Of a stretch of 64,000 nucleotides of DNA, positions 1-7,154 are shown piece after piece. The position numbers and the translations under genes were made by a program. Every line of letters starts with the position of its first letter. Within the stretch, counting starts at the first letter, position 1. The stretch is taken from NCBI RefSeq assembly GCF_003950315.1, contig NZ_NGJT01000004.1, positions 1 to 64,000 on the forward strand, written 5' to 3'. The stretch is from Vagococcus bubulae. GTDB lineage: Bacteria > Bacillota > Bacilli > Lactobacillales > Vagococcaceae. Under the pieces are notes generated by a model. The model saw only the letters and a program-made list of their open reading frames with translations, ran no database searches and was not told where the DNA came from.

Positions 1-93
1 TCGGTTGTCTCTCGCTTCGCGAGACAACCAATTCTCATTAAAAATAAGAGAATCATCTGTTAAATTGAGTAGTTTTCTTGTATTATTATCCAT
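1..93 (-). CDS. Transposase N-terminus, ISL3-like (partial)
   Basis: Only the first 31 codons lie in the window; the gene continues beyond the left edge. The start ATG at 93-91 has an AAAGGAG ribosome site about 10 bases upstream. The protein begins MDNNTRKLLNLTDDSLIF and continues NENWLSREARDN, a layout I associate with ISL3-family transposases (a short N-terminal helix ahead of a zinc-binding segment). The hairpin-forming DNA at 3-29 lies inside this coding sequence and is probably not a terminator. Without the zinc-ribbon and DDE region the family cannot be proven. Confidence 0.5.
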   Translation of the reverse strand, partial: MDNNTRKLLNLTDDSLIFNENWLSREARDNR

Positions 94-224
94 AGGGGTA
101 TTCTCCTTTGTAATTTTGGTTTTAGTCGACTTAATTTTACCAATAAGAATGCCTCTTTTTCTATGTCTAAATAAAAAATCGCATTGATAGAATTTAATCT
201 ATCAACACGATTTAGTGTACAGCC
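1..224 (-). mobile_element. Left-edge fragment of an ISL3-like insertion sequence
   Basis: The minus strand carries the start of a transposase-like gene, preceded by an AT-rich leader that ends in a terminal-repeat-like sequence. Read on the minus strand, the presumed end is GGCTGTACACTAAATCG (about 208-224). Just inside it lies an 8-6-8 inverted repeat, TTGATAGA/TCTATCAA (184-205). Most of the element lies outside the window, so the partner inverted repeat and the target duplication cannot be seen. The family call rests on the N-terminal protein motif and is an inference. Confidence 0.5.
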
Positions 225-235
225 GTTTTTTATAG

Positions 236-964
236 TTATGAGTTAATGATTGGAGAAACGCTTGTCACGCTTTCAACTTTACTACAATAATAATCCCACC
301 TTTTATAGCTTTCTATGTACTCTACAATTGTTCCGTTGTCTAAAAAAGTTGTTCTTTCTGCAAAACTCGTTGGTTCATACTCATTAATATTTAAAAGAGA
401 TGACACGTGTTTTGGTGTTGGAAATAAAATTTTATAGTATTCGATGGAAGGCGACGTAGACAGGTGAAAGTTAAAGTCTAATTCCATTTTTTTGTAGATT
501 GATTTGAATTTTTCTGGATTATTCAAATCTTCTTTTTTTACGAATGTTTCTGGGATATAAGAATATTGTAAAAAAAATGGTTCTCCATCACTTATTCTTA
601 ATCTTTCAAATTGATAAATAACAGTGGATTTTGAGACATTCAATTTTTGTCTAATTCTATCATTGTTGATTTCTTTTATGCTAATAATTTTGACGTCTGT
701 ATTATGATCCGGAAACTTTTCGACATCTGTAAAACGTACTAATTGTTGATTTTTCCCTTGACTAACAAAGCGTCCTTTTCCTTTAACACTATATAAATAC
801 CCATCTAAAACTAATTCTTTAAGAGCTCTAATAACAGTAATAGAGCTGACATCATATTTTTGTATTAAGTCAGATTCACTATAAAAACGATCTCCCGGAT
901 GAAATTTACCAGTGTTTATCTCATTTAACAATTCGTTTTTAATAACTAAATATTTTGGAATCAT
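236..964 (-). CDS. GntR-family regulator with UTRA domain (HutC subfamily)
   Basis: This is a 242-residue DNA-binding regulator. Residues 1-70 form the GntR winged helix, with PKYLVIKNELLNEI, the PGDRFYSESDL turn, and VSSITVIRALKELVLDGYL as the recognition helix. Residues of about 85-235 match a UTRA ligand-binding domain, which normally senses a phosphorylated sugar. It is transcribed away from the GH35/PTS operon, with the shared 207-base intergenic region carrying dyads and direct repeats. By analogy with BgaR of Streptococcus pneumoniae it probably represses that operon until an imported sugar phosphate is present. The ATG start has AAAGGAG upstream. Confidence 0.88.
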   Translation of the reverse strand: MIPKYLVIKNELLNEINTGKFHPGDRFYSESDLIQKYDVSSITVIRALKELVLDGYLYSVKGKGRFVSQGKNQQLVRFTDVEKFPDHNTDVKIISIKEINNDRIRQKLNVSKSTVIYQFERLRISDGEPFFLQYSYIPETFVKKEDLNNPEKFKSIYKKMELDFNFHLSTSPSIEYYKILFPTPKHVSSLLNINEYEPTSFAERTTFLDNGTIVEYIESYKRWDYYCSKVESVTSVSPIINS

Positions 965-995
965 AATGAGTGCTCCTTTTTTATTTTGTCATACC

Positions 996-1010
996 ATAAC
1001 CTATAGTTAT
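996..1010. promoter_or_regulatory. Inverted repeat in the gntR upstream region
   Basis: ATAAC-CTATA-GTTAT is a perfect 5-5-5 dyad about 30 bases upstream of the regulator start. GntR/UTRA proteins bind short dyads, so autoregulation is plausible. This is inference from position and symmetry only. Confidence 0.4.
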
Positions 1011-1082
1011 CCTACTTTATTTTTATTGATAATTCAATGGTTGTTAGGATTAATTAATGTTAAAAAATAAACACAAAAACTA

Positions 1083-1111
1083 TTGAAAACGCTTTTAAAA
1101 AATGGTATTAT
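1083..1111 (+). promoter_or_regulatory. Promoter of the bgaC-PTS operon
   Basis: TTGAAA (1083-1088) and TATTAT (1106-1111) are separated by exactly 17 bases, a good vegetative sigma-A promoter. Transcription would start near 1118, about 55 bases upstream of the beta-galactosidase start. The -35 box lies within the cre site and the direct repeats lie just after the -10 box. Confidence 0.75.
1084..1097 (+). promoter_or_regulatory. cre site (CcpA operator)
   Basis: TGAAAACGCTTTTA closely matches the catabolite-responsive element consensus TGWAANCGNTNWCA. It covers the -35 box, so CcpA with seryl-phosphorylated HPr bound here would block the promoter when a preferred sugar is available. That fits the sugar-uptake function of the operon. 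Confidence 0.75.
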
Positions 1112-1113
1112 CT

Positions 1114-1135
1114 TAGTATACCAAGTCCTAGTATA
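1114..1135 (+). promoter_or_regulatory. TAGTATA direct repeats, likely GntR operator
   Basis: TAGTATA occurs at 1114-1120 and again at 1129-1135, with starts 15 bases apart, immediately downstream of the -10 box. The position fits a repressor operator that blocks transcription start. The neighbouring GntR protein is the obvious candidate, but the assignment is inferred. Confidence 0.5.
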
Positions 1136-1171
1136 TTAGGTTTTGGATTTTGGAAAAAGGTTGGTGAGGTA

Positions 1172-2959
1172 GTGTCAACATTTGAAATTTCAGAGGATTT
1201 TTTACTAGATGGTCAGCCCTTTAAAATTTTATCTGGGGCAATTCATTACTTCAGGGTACATCCTGATGATTGGTATCATTCGCTATACAATCTTAAGGCT
1301 ATGGGATTTAATACCGTTGAAACATATGTCCCTTGGAATTTACATGAGCCTAAAAAGGGAGAATTTGATTTTAAGGGGATATTAGATATTGAAAAATTTC
1401 TATCAATAGCAAAGGATTTAGGGTTATACGCGATTGTTCGTCCGTCTCCGTATATTTGTGCTGAATGGGAATTTGGCGGTTTTCCTGCTTGGCTGTTACA
1501 AGATCAAAACATGAAAATCAGACGTAGCGATGAAACATATTTAAACCATGTTTCTGATTACTATGATGAATTGCTACCCAAATTAGTGAAACACCAATTG
1601 GTAAATAAAGGTAATGTCTTAATGTTTCAAATTGAAAATGAATATGGGTCATACGGGGAGGATAAAGAGTATTTAAGTGATTTAAAACAAATCATGCTAG
1701 ATAGGCAAATTGTGATGCCTTTATTCACTTCAGATGGTGCTTGGCAAGCAACTTTAGAGGCAGGTAGCATGATTGAAGATGGAATACTGCCGACAGGAAA
1801 TTTTGGTTCTAAAGCCAAAGAGAATTTTGCGAATTTACAAGCATTTTTTGATAAGTATGATAAAAAATTTCCACTTATGTGTATGGAATTTTGGGATGGC
1901 TGGTTTAATCGATGGGGAGATAATGTCATTAAACGTGATCCAGAAGAATTAAGAGATTCGGTTAAAGAAGCTTTGGAATTAGGAAGTATTAATTTATACA
2001 TGTTTCACGGTGGAACGAATTTTGGTTTTATGAATGGTTGCTCAGCAAGAGGTCAAATAGATTTACCACAAGTAACATCTTATGATTATGATGCCATTTT
2101 AGATGAACAAGGTAATCCAACTAAAAAGTATTACTTGATTCAAGAGTTGGTTAAAGAGATGTTTCCAGATGTTGAAATTAAGGAGCCTTTAATTAAACAT
2201 TCTTTGCCTAATCAAACAGTAAAACTATCCAATAAAGTAGCTTTGTTTTCAACCTTAGAGACGTTGAGTGAAAAAGTTAAATCTAAATACCCACTTTCTA
2301 TGGAAGAATTGAATCAAAATACTGGATATGTCGTATATCGAACAACCGTTTCTAAGGATAAAGAAGAAGAATATTATCGTGTAATTGATGGACGAGACAG
2401 ACTTCATTTTTATTTAAACCAAGAATTAAAATTAACTCAATATCAACAAGAAATTGGTGAAAATATCACCGTACCATTAGTGAATGAAAGCAATCAAATC
2501 GATATTTTAATGGAAAATATGGGTCGAGTAAATTATGGACATAAATTATTTGCAGACACGCAACGTAAGGGGATTAGAACGGGTGTCATGTCAGATTTAC
2601 ATTTCATCACCGAATGGGAACATTATCCAATCAAACTGGAAACAACTGAGGGAATTGATTTTTCAGGAGAGTGGGAAGAAAATCAGGCAGCCTTTTATCA
2701 GTTTGAATTTATAGTTGATGATATAAGTGATACATATATCGACATGTCAGATTTTGGAAAAGGTGTTGTATTAGTTAATAATGTTAACGTTGGACGTTTT
2801 TGGAATAAAGGACCGTATATGACTCTCTTTGTTCCAAGTGGATTACTAAAAGTAGGACACAATGACATTGTGGTGTTCGAAACGGAAGGTCAGTATAAAG
2901 AAACGCTACAATTGGTTGAAAAACCAATAATAAAAACAATATTAGAGGAGGAATTATAA
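1172..2959 (+). CDS. bgaC: Beta-galactosidase, glycoside hydrolase family 35
   Basis: This 595-residue enzyme hydrolyses terminal beta-galactose. The GH35 TIM-barrel fills about residues 8-320, opening with FLLDGQPFKILSGAIHYFRV, and a beta-rich C-terminal half follows. The proton donor is Glu157 in QIENEYGSYG and the nucleophile is Glu239 in MCMEFWDGWF. There is no signal peptide. The length and motifs match BgaC of S. pneumoniae, which prefers Gal-beta-1,3-GlcNAc; the same specificity is inferred here. The start is GTG, chosen because the conserved N-terminus begins there; AAAAAGG lies 11 bases upstream. It is the first gene of the PTS operon and directly abuts the EIIB gene. Confidence 0.92.
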   Translation: MSTFEISEDFLLDGQPFKILSGAIHYFRVHPDDWYHSLYNLKAMGFNTVETYVPWNLHEPKKGEFDFKGILDIEKFLSIAKDLGLYAIVRPSPYICAEWEFGGFPAWLLQDQNMKIRRSDETYLNHVSDYYDELLPKLVKHQLVNKGNVLMFQIENEYGSYGEDKEYLSDLKQIMLDRQIVMPLFTSDGAWQATLEAGSMIEDGILPTGNFGSKAKENFANLQAFFDKYDKKFPLMCMEFWDGWFNRWGDNVIKRDPEELRDSVKEALELGSINLYMFHGGTNFGFMNGCSARGQIDLPQVTSYDYDAILDEQGNPTKKYYLIQELVKEMFPDVEIKEPLIKHSLPNQTVKLSNKVALFSTLETLSEKVKSKYPLSMEELNQNTGYVVYRTTVSKDKEEEYYRVIDGRDRLHFYLNQELKLTQYQQEIGENITVPLVNESNQIDILMENMGRVNYGHKLFADTQRKGIRTGVMSDLHFITEWEHYPIKLETTEGIDFSGEWEENQAAFYQFEFIVDDISDTYIDMSDFGKGVVLVNNVNVGRFWNKGPYMTLFVPSGLLKVGHNDIVVFETEGQYKETLQLVEKPIIKTILEEEL

Positions 2960-3439
2960 ATGAGTATTATAGGAGTAAGAATAGACGGAAGATTAATACA
3001 TGGACAAGTAGCTAACTTATGGACTACTAAATTAAATATTTCTCGCATCATGGTGGTTGATAATGTGGTATGCAATAACGCTATTGAAAAAAGTGGATTG
3101 AAACTAGCAACACCATCTGGAGTGAAGTTAAGCGTATTACCAGTAGAAAAAGCAGCAGCGAATATATTAGCTGGCAAATATGATTCACAGCGATTACTCA
3201 TCGTAGCAAAAAAACCAGAAACTTTGTACGAGTTAGTTGAGGCAGGAGTACCAATAGAGGAAATTAATGTTGGCAATATGTCTCAAAGTACAACAACAAG
3301 ATCTATTACAAAATCAATTAACGTAGATGATAATGATATCAACTATTTTAATAAATTAAATGAGAAGGGAGTAAAATTGGTTGCACAAATGGTTCCAAGT
3401 GATAAAGCAGAAGATTTTATGTCATTTTTGACAAAATAA
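2960..3439 (+). CDS. PTS Man-family EIIB subunit
   Basis: This 159-residue cytoplasmic subunit accepts phosphate from EIIA and passes it to sugar bound by EIIC/EIID. The family signature VRIDGRLIHGQV places the phosphorylated histidine at His14. Its length is typical of mannose/sorbose-type IIB proteins. It starts directly after the bgaC stop codon, with the ribosome site (GAGGAGG) inside bgaC, so translation is probably coupled. In S. pneumoniae the equivalent subunits follow bgaC in the same order. Confidence 0.93.
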   Translation: MSIIGVRIDGRLIHGQVANLWTTKLNISRIMVVDNVVCNNAIEKSGLKLATPSGVKLSVLPVEKAAANILAGKYDSQRLLIVAKKPETLYELVEAGVPIEEINVGNMSQSTTTRSITKSINVDDNDINYFNKLNEKGVKLVAQMVPSDKAEDFMSFLTK

Positions 3440-3452
3440 GGAGGAAAAACTA

Positions 3453-4349
3453 ATGACAATACTATGGTGGCAAGTGCTATTATTAACGTTATACGCAGGA
3501 TACCAGATTCTTGATGAGCTACAAATTTATTCTTCTTTAAGTGCACCAGTATTTGCAGGGTTGTTTGCAGGTCTTGTAATGGGAGATATCAAAGCGGGAC
3601 TTTTAATTGGTGGAAGCATGCAATTAACTGTTTTAGGAGTAGGTACTTTTGGCGGCGCTTCCAAAATTGATGCGAACTCTGGAACAATTTTAGCAACAGC
3701 ATTTTCTGTTGCTTTAGGCATGGATCCAGAACAAGCCATCGCAGCGATTGCTGTACCAGTTGCTAGTTTAATGATTCAAATGGATATTCTTGGTCGATTT
3801 GCTAATACATTCTTTGCGCATAGAATTGATACAGCAATCGATAACATGGATTATAAAGGTATTGAGAGAAACTTCTTATTCGGCGGTTGTTCTTGGGCTC
3901 TTTCAAGAATGATTCCAGTATTTTTAGCATTAGCTTTTGGTGGCGGTTTAGTTGAACAAGTAGTAGCTGTTTTAAATGGAAGTTTAAAATGGTTAGGAGA
4001 TGGGTTATCAGTTGCCGGAGCAGTTCTTCCAGCAGTCGGATTTGCTATTTTATTACGTTATTTACCAGTTAAAAAACATTTCCCTTATTTAATTTTAGGT
4101 TTTGTTATTACAGCACTACTTACAACAGTATTTGGTAACATTCAATTACTTGGAGCTGGTGTAGCAAGTGTTGTAAAAGATTTCCAAGGTATCTTTAATG
4201 GATTACCTATGTTAGGAGTTGCTTTAATCGGTTTTGCTTTTGCTTCAATCCATTACAAAAATGGTTATGCTGCTCAAACAAATACGTCAGTGAATGTTAA
4301 GTCAGAAAATCCATCAGCTGAGGAGGAGATTGAAGATGACGAAATATAA
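3453..4349 (+). CDS. PTS Man-family EIIC subunit
   Basis: This is a 298-residue integral membrane protein that forms the sugar channel together with EIID. It has the family features: an N-terminal hydrophobic start (WWQVLLLTLYAGYQILDE), Gly-rich membrane segments such as GLFAGLVMGDIKAGLLIGG, and the GVGTFGGASKIDANSGT loop. The last ~30 residues are hydrophilic and acidic (ending EEEIEDDEI). A GGAGG ribosome site precedes it. The 3' end overlaps the EIID start by 14 bases. Confidence 0.92.
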   Translation: MTILWWQVLLLTLYAGYQILDELQIYSSLSAPVFAGLFAGLVMGDIKAGLLIGGSMQLTVLGVGTFGGASKIDANSGTILATAFSVALGMDPEQAIAAIAVPVASLMIQMDILGRFANTFFAHRIDTAIDNMDYKGIERNFLFGGCSWALSRMIPVFLALAFGGGLVEQVVAVLNGSLKWLGDGLSVAGAVLPAVGFAILLRYLPVKKHFPYLILGFVITALLTTVFGNIQLLGAGVASVVKDFQGIFNGLPMLGVALIGFAFASIHYKNGYAAQTNTSVNVKSENPSAEEEIEDDEI

Positions 4350-5139
4350 ATTAACAAAAGAAGACTTTAATCAAATTAACCGTCGTAGTTTATTTACCTT
4401 CCAATTAGGTTGGAACTATGAAAGAATGCAGGGGTCAGGTTATTTATACACTATCTTACCTCAGTTAAGAAAAATGTATGGTGATGATACTGAAGAGTTA
4501 AAAGAAATGATGAAAACGCATGCGCAATTCTTTAACACATCGAATTTTTTTAATACTATTATTACAGGGATTGACTTAGCTATTGAAGAAAAAGAAGGCT
4601 ATCAATCAAAAGAAACTGTTTCAGGTTTGAAAGCAGGTTTAATGGGACCATTCGCAGCGATTGGGGATTCGATATTTGGTGCGTTAATTCCGACAATATT
4701 TGGAGCTTTAGCTGCTAATATGGCGATTAATGGGAATCCAACAGGGATATTCATCTGGATTGCGGCACAGATTGCTGTGATGGTTTTTCGTTGGAAACAG
4801 TTAGAATTTGCCTATAAAGAAGGGGTATCTTTGGTCACTACTATGCAACATAGATTGACAGCTTTAACAGATGCAGCAACTTTATTAGGGGTATTCATGG
4901 TTGGAGCATTAGTTGCTACAATGGTCAATGTAAAATTGTCTTGGGCACCTGTTATTGGAGATTTAACAATAGATATGCAAAATAACTTGGATATGATTTT
5001 ACCTCGTTTATTACCTGCAGTGGTTGTGGGTGTGATTTACTGGATGTTAGGTAAGAAAAACATGACATCTACAAGAGCAATCTTTATCGTATTAGTTGTT
5101 TGTATTGCTTTATCAGCCTTAGGCGTGATTTCTAAATAA
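4336..5139 (+). CDS. PTS Man-family EIID subunit
   Basis: This 267-residue membrane subunit pairs with EIIC. Family features are the N-terminal LTKEDFNQINRRSLFTFQLG segment, NYERMQGSGYLYTILPQL, and the GLMGPFAAIGDSIFGALIPT loop, followed by several membrane helices to the C-terminus. I chose the ATG at 4336 rather than an in-frame ATG at 4294, because 4336 has a strong GAGGAGGAG ribosome site and matches the conserved N-terminus. It overlaps EIIC by 14 bases. Confidence 0.92.
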   Translation: MTKYKLTKEDFNQINRRSLFTFQLGWNYERMQGSGYLYTILPQLRKMYGDDTEELKEMMKTHAQFFNTSNFFNTIITGIDLAIEEKEGYQSKETVSGLKAGLMGPFAAIGDSIFGALIPTIFGALAANMAINGNPTGIFIWIAAQIAVMVFRWKQLEFAYKEGVSLVTTMQHRLTALTDAATLLGVFMVGALVATMVNVKLSWAPVIGDLTIDMQNNLDMILPRLLPAVVVGVIYWMLGKKNMTSTRAIFIVLVVCIALSALGVISK

Positions 5140-5162
5140 TTATTGGTAAAGGAAGTGTAAGG

Positions 5163-5561
5163 ATGACTCATTTGGTATTAATCAGTCATGGGAATTTCTG
5201 TGAAGCATTAAAAGAAAGTACGGAAATGATTATGGGGCCACAAGATTTAATAAAAACAATTCCCTTATTACCTAGTGAAGGGCAAGAAGATTTTAAAAAT
5301 AAATTTTTAGATGTAACGAAACATTTAGATGATTATATAGTATTAGCAGATTTAATGGGTGGTACGCCATGCAACGTGATTTCGAAAATGATTTTATCAG
5401 GTGAGGATATCACATTGTATGCAGGGATGAATATGCCGATGGTTATTGGATTTATTAATAGTGTGCTGACAGAACAACCTGTTGATTTATTAGATAGTGG
5501 AATAAAAAATATTATTTCAGTTAATCAAATATTAGCAGAGATGGATGACGATGATGAATAG
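5163..5561 (+). CDS. PTS Man-family EIIA subunit
   Basis: This 132-residue cytoplasmic subunit receives phosphate from HPr. The family start HLVLISHGNFCEALKES places the phosphorylated histidine at His9, and VLADLMGGTPCNVIS is the conserved core. It is the last gene of the operon: a hairpin terminator overlaps its stop codon. S. pneumoniae has agaS and galM after this subunit; neither is present here, so further processing of the imported sugar phosphate must be encoded elsewhere. Confidence 0.92.
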   Translation: MTHLVLISHGNFCEALKESTEMIMGPQDLIKTIPLLPSEGQEDFKNKFLDVTKHLDDYIVLADLMGGTPCNVISKMILSGEDITLYAGMNMPMVIGFINSVLTEQPVDLLDSGIKNIISVNQILAEMDDDDE

Positions 5562-5603
5562 AGAAAAAGCTTTGGTACCGAAATGTGCCAAAGCTTTTTC
5601 TCT
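5560..5603. terminator. Bidirectional terminator
   Basis: A 16-base stem, AGAGAAAAAGCTTTGG pairing with CCAAAGCTTTTTCTCT, separates the PTS operon from the convergent phosphoesterase gene. It has A/T runs on both sides and can serve both strands. Confidence 0.85.
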
Positions 5604-6420
5604 ATGCTTGTTGAATAGTTGTAAAAATTAGGTGAGGATAATTATTTAGCCTAATAGGAAAGGTGCTATTTGCCAAACCACGACTGACAATAAGATGAGA
5701 ATCATTTTTAATGTATAGCCCACTAGTTAGTTTTGGTAAGATACCTTGATCAGGGGCTAAAAGGCCATCAGTTCCAGGAAAACGCCATTGACCACCATGA
5801 GCATGCCCACTAAAAATGGCTAAAGGTTGATTAAAAGAGTTTAGATACTCATGAAATAGTTCAGGATGATGTGCCAAAATTAATGTTTCTATATTAGGAT
5901 TAATCTTAGTCATATCTTGATTTGAAAGTGCTGTTTGTTGGTTACTTAATCCAACAATATTAAATGACGTATCATGAATTGATAAATGGGTGACATTATT
6001 TTCTAAATAAATAGCATCACTTTCTTTGATTTTTTGTTTCCATAAAACATAATCAGGGTTTGTTTCTTCGTGATTCCCGTTGACCACATAAGTTGGGTAG
6101 CGAGTTGTCAATTCGTTTAAAAAATTAAAAAAATTAGTTGTTTCCACAGTTTCAGTCCGATCAATTGTGTCGCCTGTTAAAAAAAGAACATCAGGTTTTT
6201 CTTTATCAAGTTCATTTAATAACTGTGTTTGATTAACTCTTATTCTAGGAAATTGTAAATCAGATAATTGGGCAATTTTTATTGGTTGTCCGTTCACACG
6301 GTTACTGGTAATAATAATGGACTCAGTATCTAATTGTCTGTTTTCACGGATACCTTCAGCAATCATTAGTAGAGGTAGACTCAGTAGGACTCCTGTGATG
6401 ATGTTTTTTACTTTTGTCAT
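5602..6420 (-). CDS. Membrane-anchored metallophosphoesterase (YkuE-like)
   Basis: This 272-residue protein has an N-terminal hydrophobic segment (residues ~7-22, NIITGVLLSLPLLMIAEG) that should anchor it, with the calcineurin-like domain outside. Metallophosphoesterase motifs appear in order: SDLQF, TGDTID, NGNHEE, LAHHPE and SGHAHGGQW. The first motif is normally D-x-H, but here it is D-x-Q, so one metal ligand is changed from His to Gln. The substrate is unknown; YkuE-like enzymes are linked to phosphate ester cleavage near the envelope. The ATG has AAAGGAGG upstream. It is a single gene, convergent with the PTS operon. Confidence 0.85.
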   Translation of the reverse strand: MTKVKNIITGVLLSLPLLMIAEGIRENRQLDTESIIITSNRVNGQPIKIAQLSDLQFPRIRVNQTQLLNELDKEKPDVLFLTGDTIDRTETVETTNFFNFLNELTTRYPTYVVNGNHEETNPDYVLWKQKIKESDAIYLENNVTHLSIHDTSFNIVGLSNQQTALSNQDMTKINPNIETLILAHHPELFHEYLNSFNQPLAIFSGHAHGGQWRFPGTDGLLAPDQGILPKLTSGLYIKNDSHLIVSRGLANSTFPIRLNNYPHLIFTTIQQA

Positions 6421-6541
6421 AAAGACGCCTCCTTTGTAAAAAAATGTCTTAAGTTAAATTAACAAAAATTAAAAAATAAAGAACTAAAATAAAAAAATTT
6501 AGAAAATTCTTAACCATATTTTCAAAAAAAAGCCTACAACA

Positions 6542-6570
6542 TTGAATAGTGTTGAAAAATATGCTAACAT
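6542..6570 (+). promoter_or_regulatory. Promoter of the rimP-infB operon
   Basis: TTGAAT (6542-6547) and TAACAT (6565-6570) are spaced by 17 bases, and TG at 6562-6563 makes an extended -10. The start would fall near 6577, leaving an ~85-base leader that contains the hairpin at 6592-6623. Confidence 0.6.
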
Positions 6571-6591
6571 AACATTGTGTGATATGAGTGG

Positions 6592-6623
6592 AAAGAGTGA
6601 GCGTGTTGACGCTCACTCTTTTT
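6592..6623 (+). terminator. Terminator-like hairpin in the rimP leader
   Basis: AAAGAGTGAGCG pairs with CGCTCACTCTTT around a six-base loop and is followed by T residues. It lies between the promoter and rimP, so it either ends an upstream transcript or acts as an attenuator for the operon. No gene lies between the upstream divergent gene and this hairpin, which favours attenuation or a stable 5' end. Confidence 0.55.
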
Positions 6624-6660
6624 GATGAATTTCTCGAAAATGTATAGGGAGGCGAAAATA

Positions 6661-7134
6661 TTGGCAAATGTAGTCGAAATAGTCACTGACTTAGTTAATC
6701 CAATCTTGGAAGGCTATCAATTTGACTTAGTAGATGTTGAATATGTTAAAGAAGGAAAAAATTGGTTTCTAAGAGTATTTATTGATAAAGATGGCGGTAT
6801 TGATATCAATGAATGCGCACTAGTCAGTGAAGCGTTAGGTGAAAAACTTGACACAATCGATCCAGATCCGATTCCACAAGCCTATTTCTTAGAGGTGTCT
6901 TCACCAGGGGCAGAAAGACCATTGAAAAAAGAAGAAGATTATGTCAATGCTATCGGAGAGTATATAAATATCTCTTTTTATCAAGCTGTTGAAGGAGAAA
7001 AGCAGTATCAAGGTTTCTTAAGAGAAGTAACCCCAGAGACGCTCACCCTATCAGTAAAAATTAAAACGCAAGAAAAAGAAATGACATTTGATAGAAAAAA
7101 CATTGCCAAAGCGAGATTGGCTATTCAATTTTAA
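6661..7134 (+). CDS. rimP: Ribosome maturation factor RimP
   Basis: This 157-residue factor assists 30S subunit assembly. The N-terminal domain includes LVNPILEGYQFDLVDVEYVKE and GGIDINECALVSEALGEKLD, and the family signature YFLEVSSPGAERPL is intact. I chose the TTG at 6661 because GGGAGGCG lies eight bases upstream and the length then equals that of B. subtilis RimP; an in-frame ATG at 6622 lies within the leader hairpin's T-tract. It is the first gene of the rimP-nusA-rnpM-ylxQ-infB-rbfA operon. Confidence 0.93.
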   Translation: MANVVEIVTDLVNPILEGYQFDLVDVEYVKEGKNWFLRVFIDKDGGIDINECALVSEALGEKLDTIDPDPIPQAYFLEVSSPGAERPLKKEEDYVNAIGEYINISFYQAVEGEKQYQGFLREVTPETLTLSVKIKTQEKEMTFDRKNIAKARLAIQF

Positions 7135-7154
7135 AATGGAGGTTAAGGAAATAC

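Noticed and set aside
3-29. Strong hairpin at the very left edge as a terminator
   Set aside because: It lies inside the transposase reading frame, where it encodes LSREARDN, and has no T run.
5-187. Short plus-strand ORF at the left edge
   Set aside because: It runs antisense to the transposase start and leader, has no ribosome site, and its hydrophobic stretch comes from AT-rich non-coding DNA.
4294-4335. Upstream in-frame start for EIID
   Set aside because: It lies deep in the EIIC gene without a ribosome site, while 4336 has a strong one.
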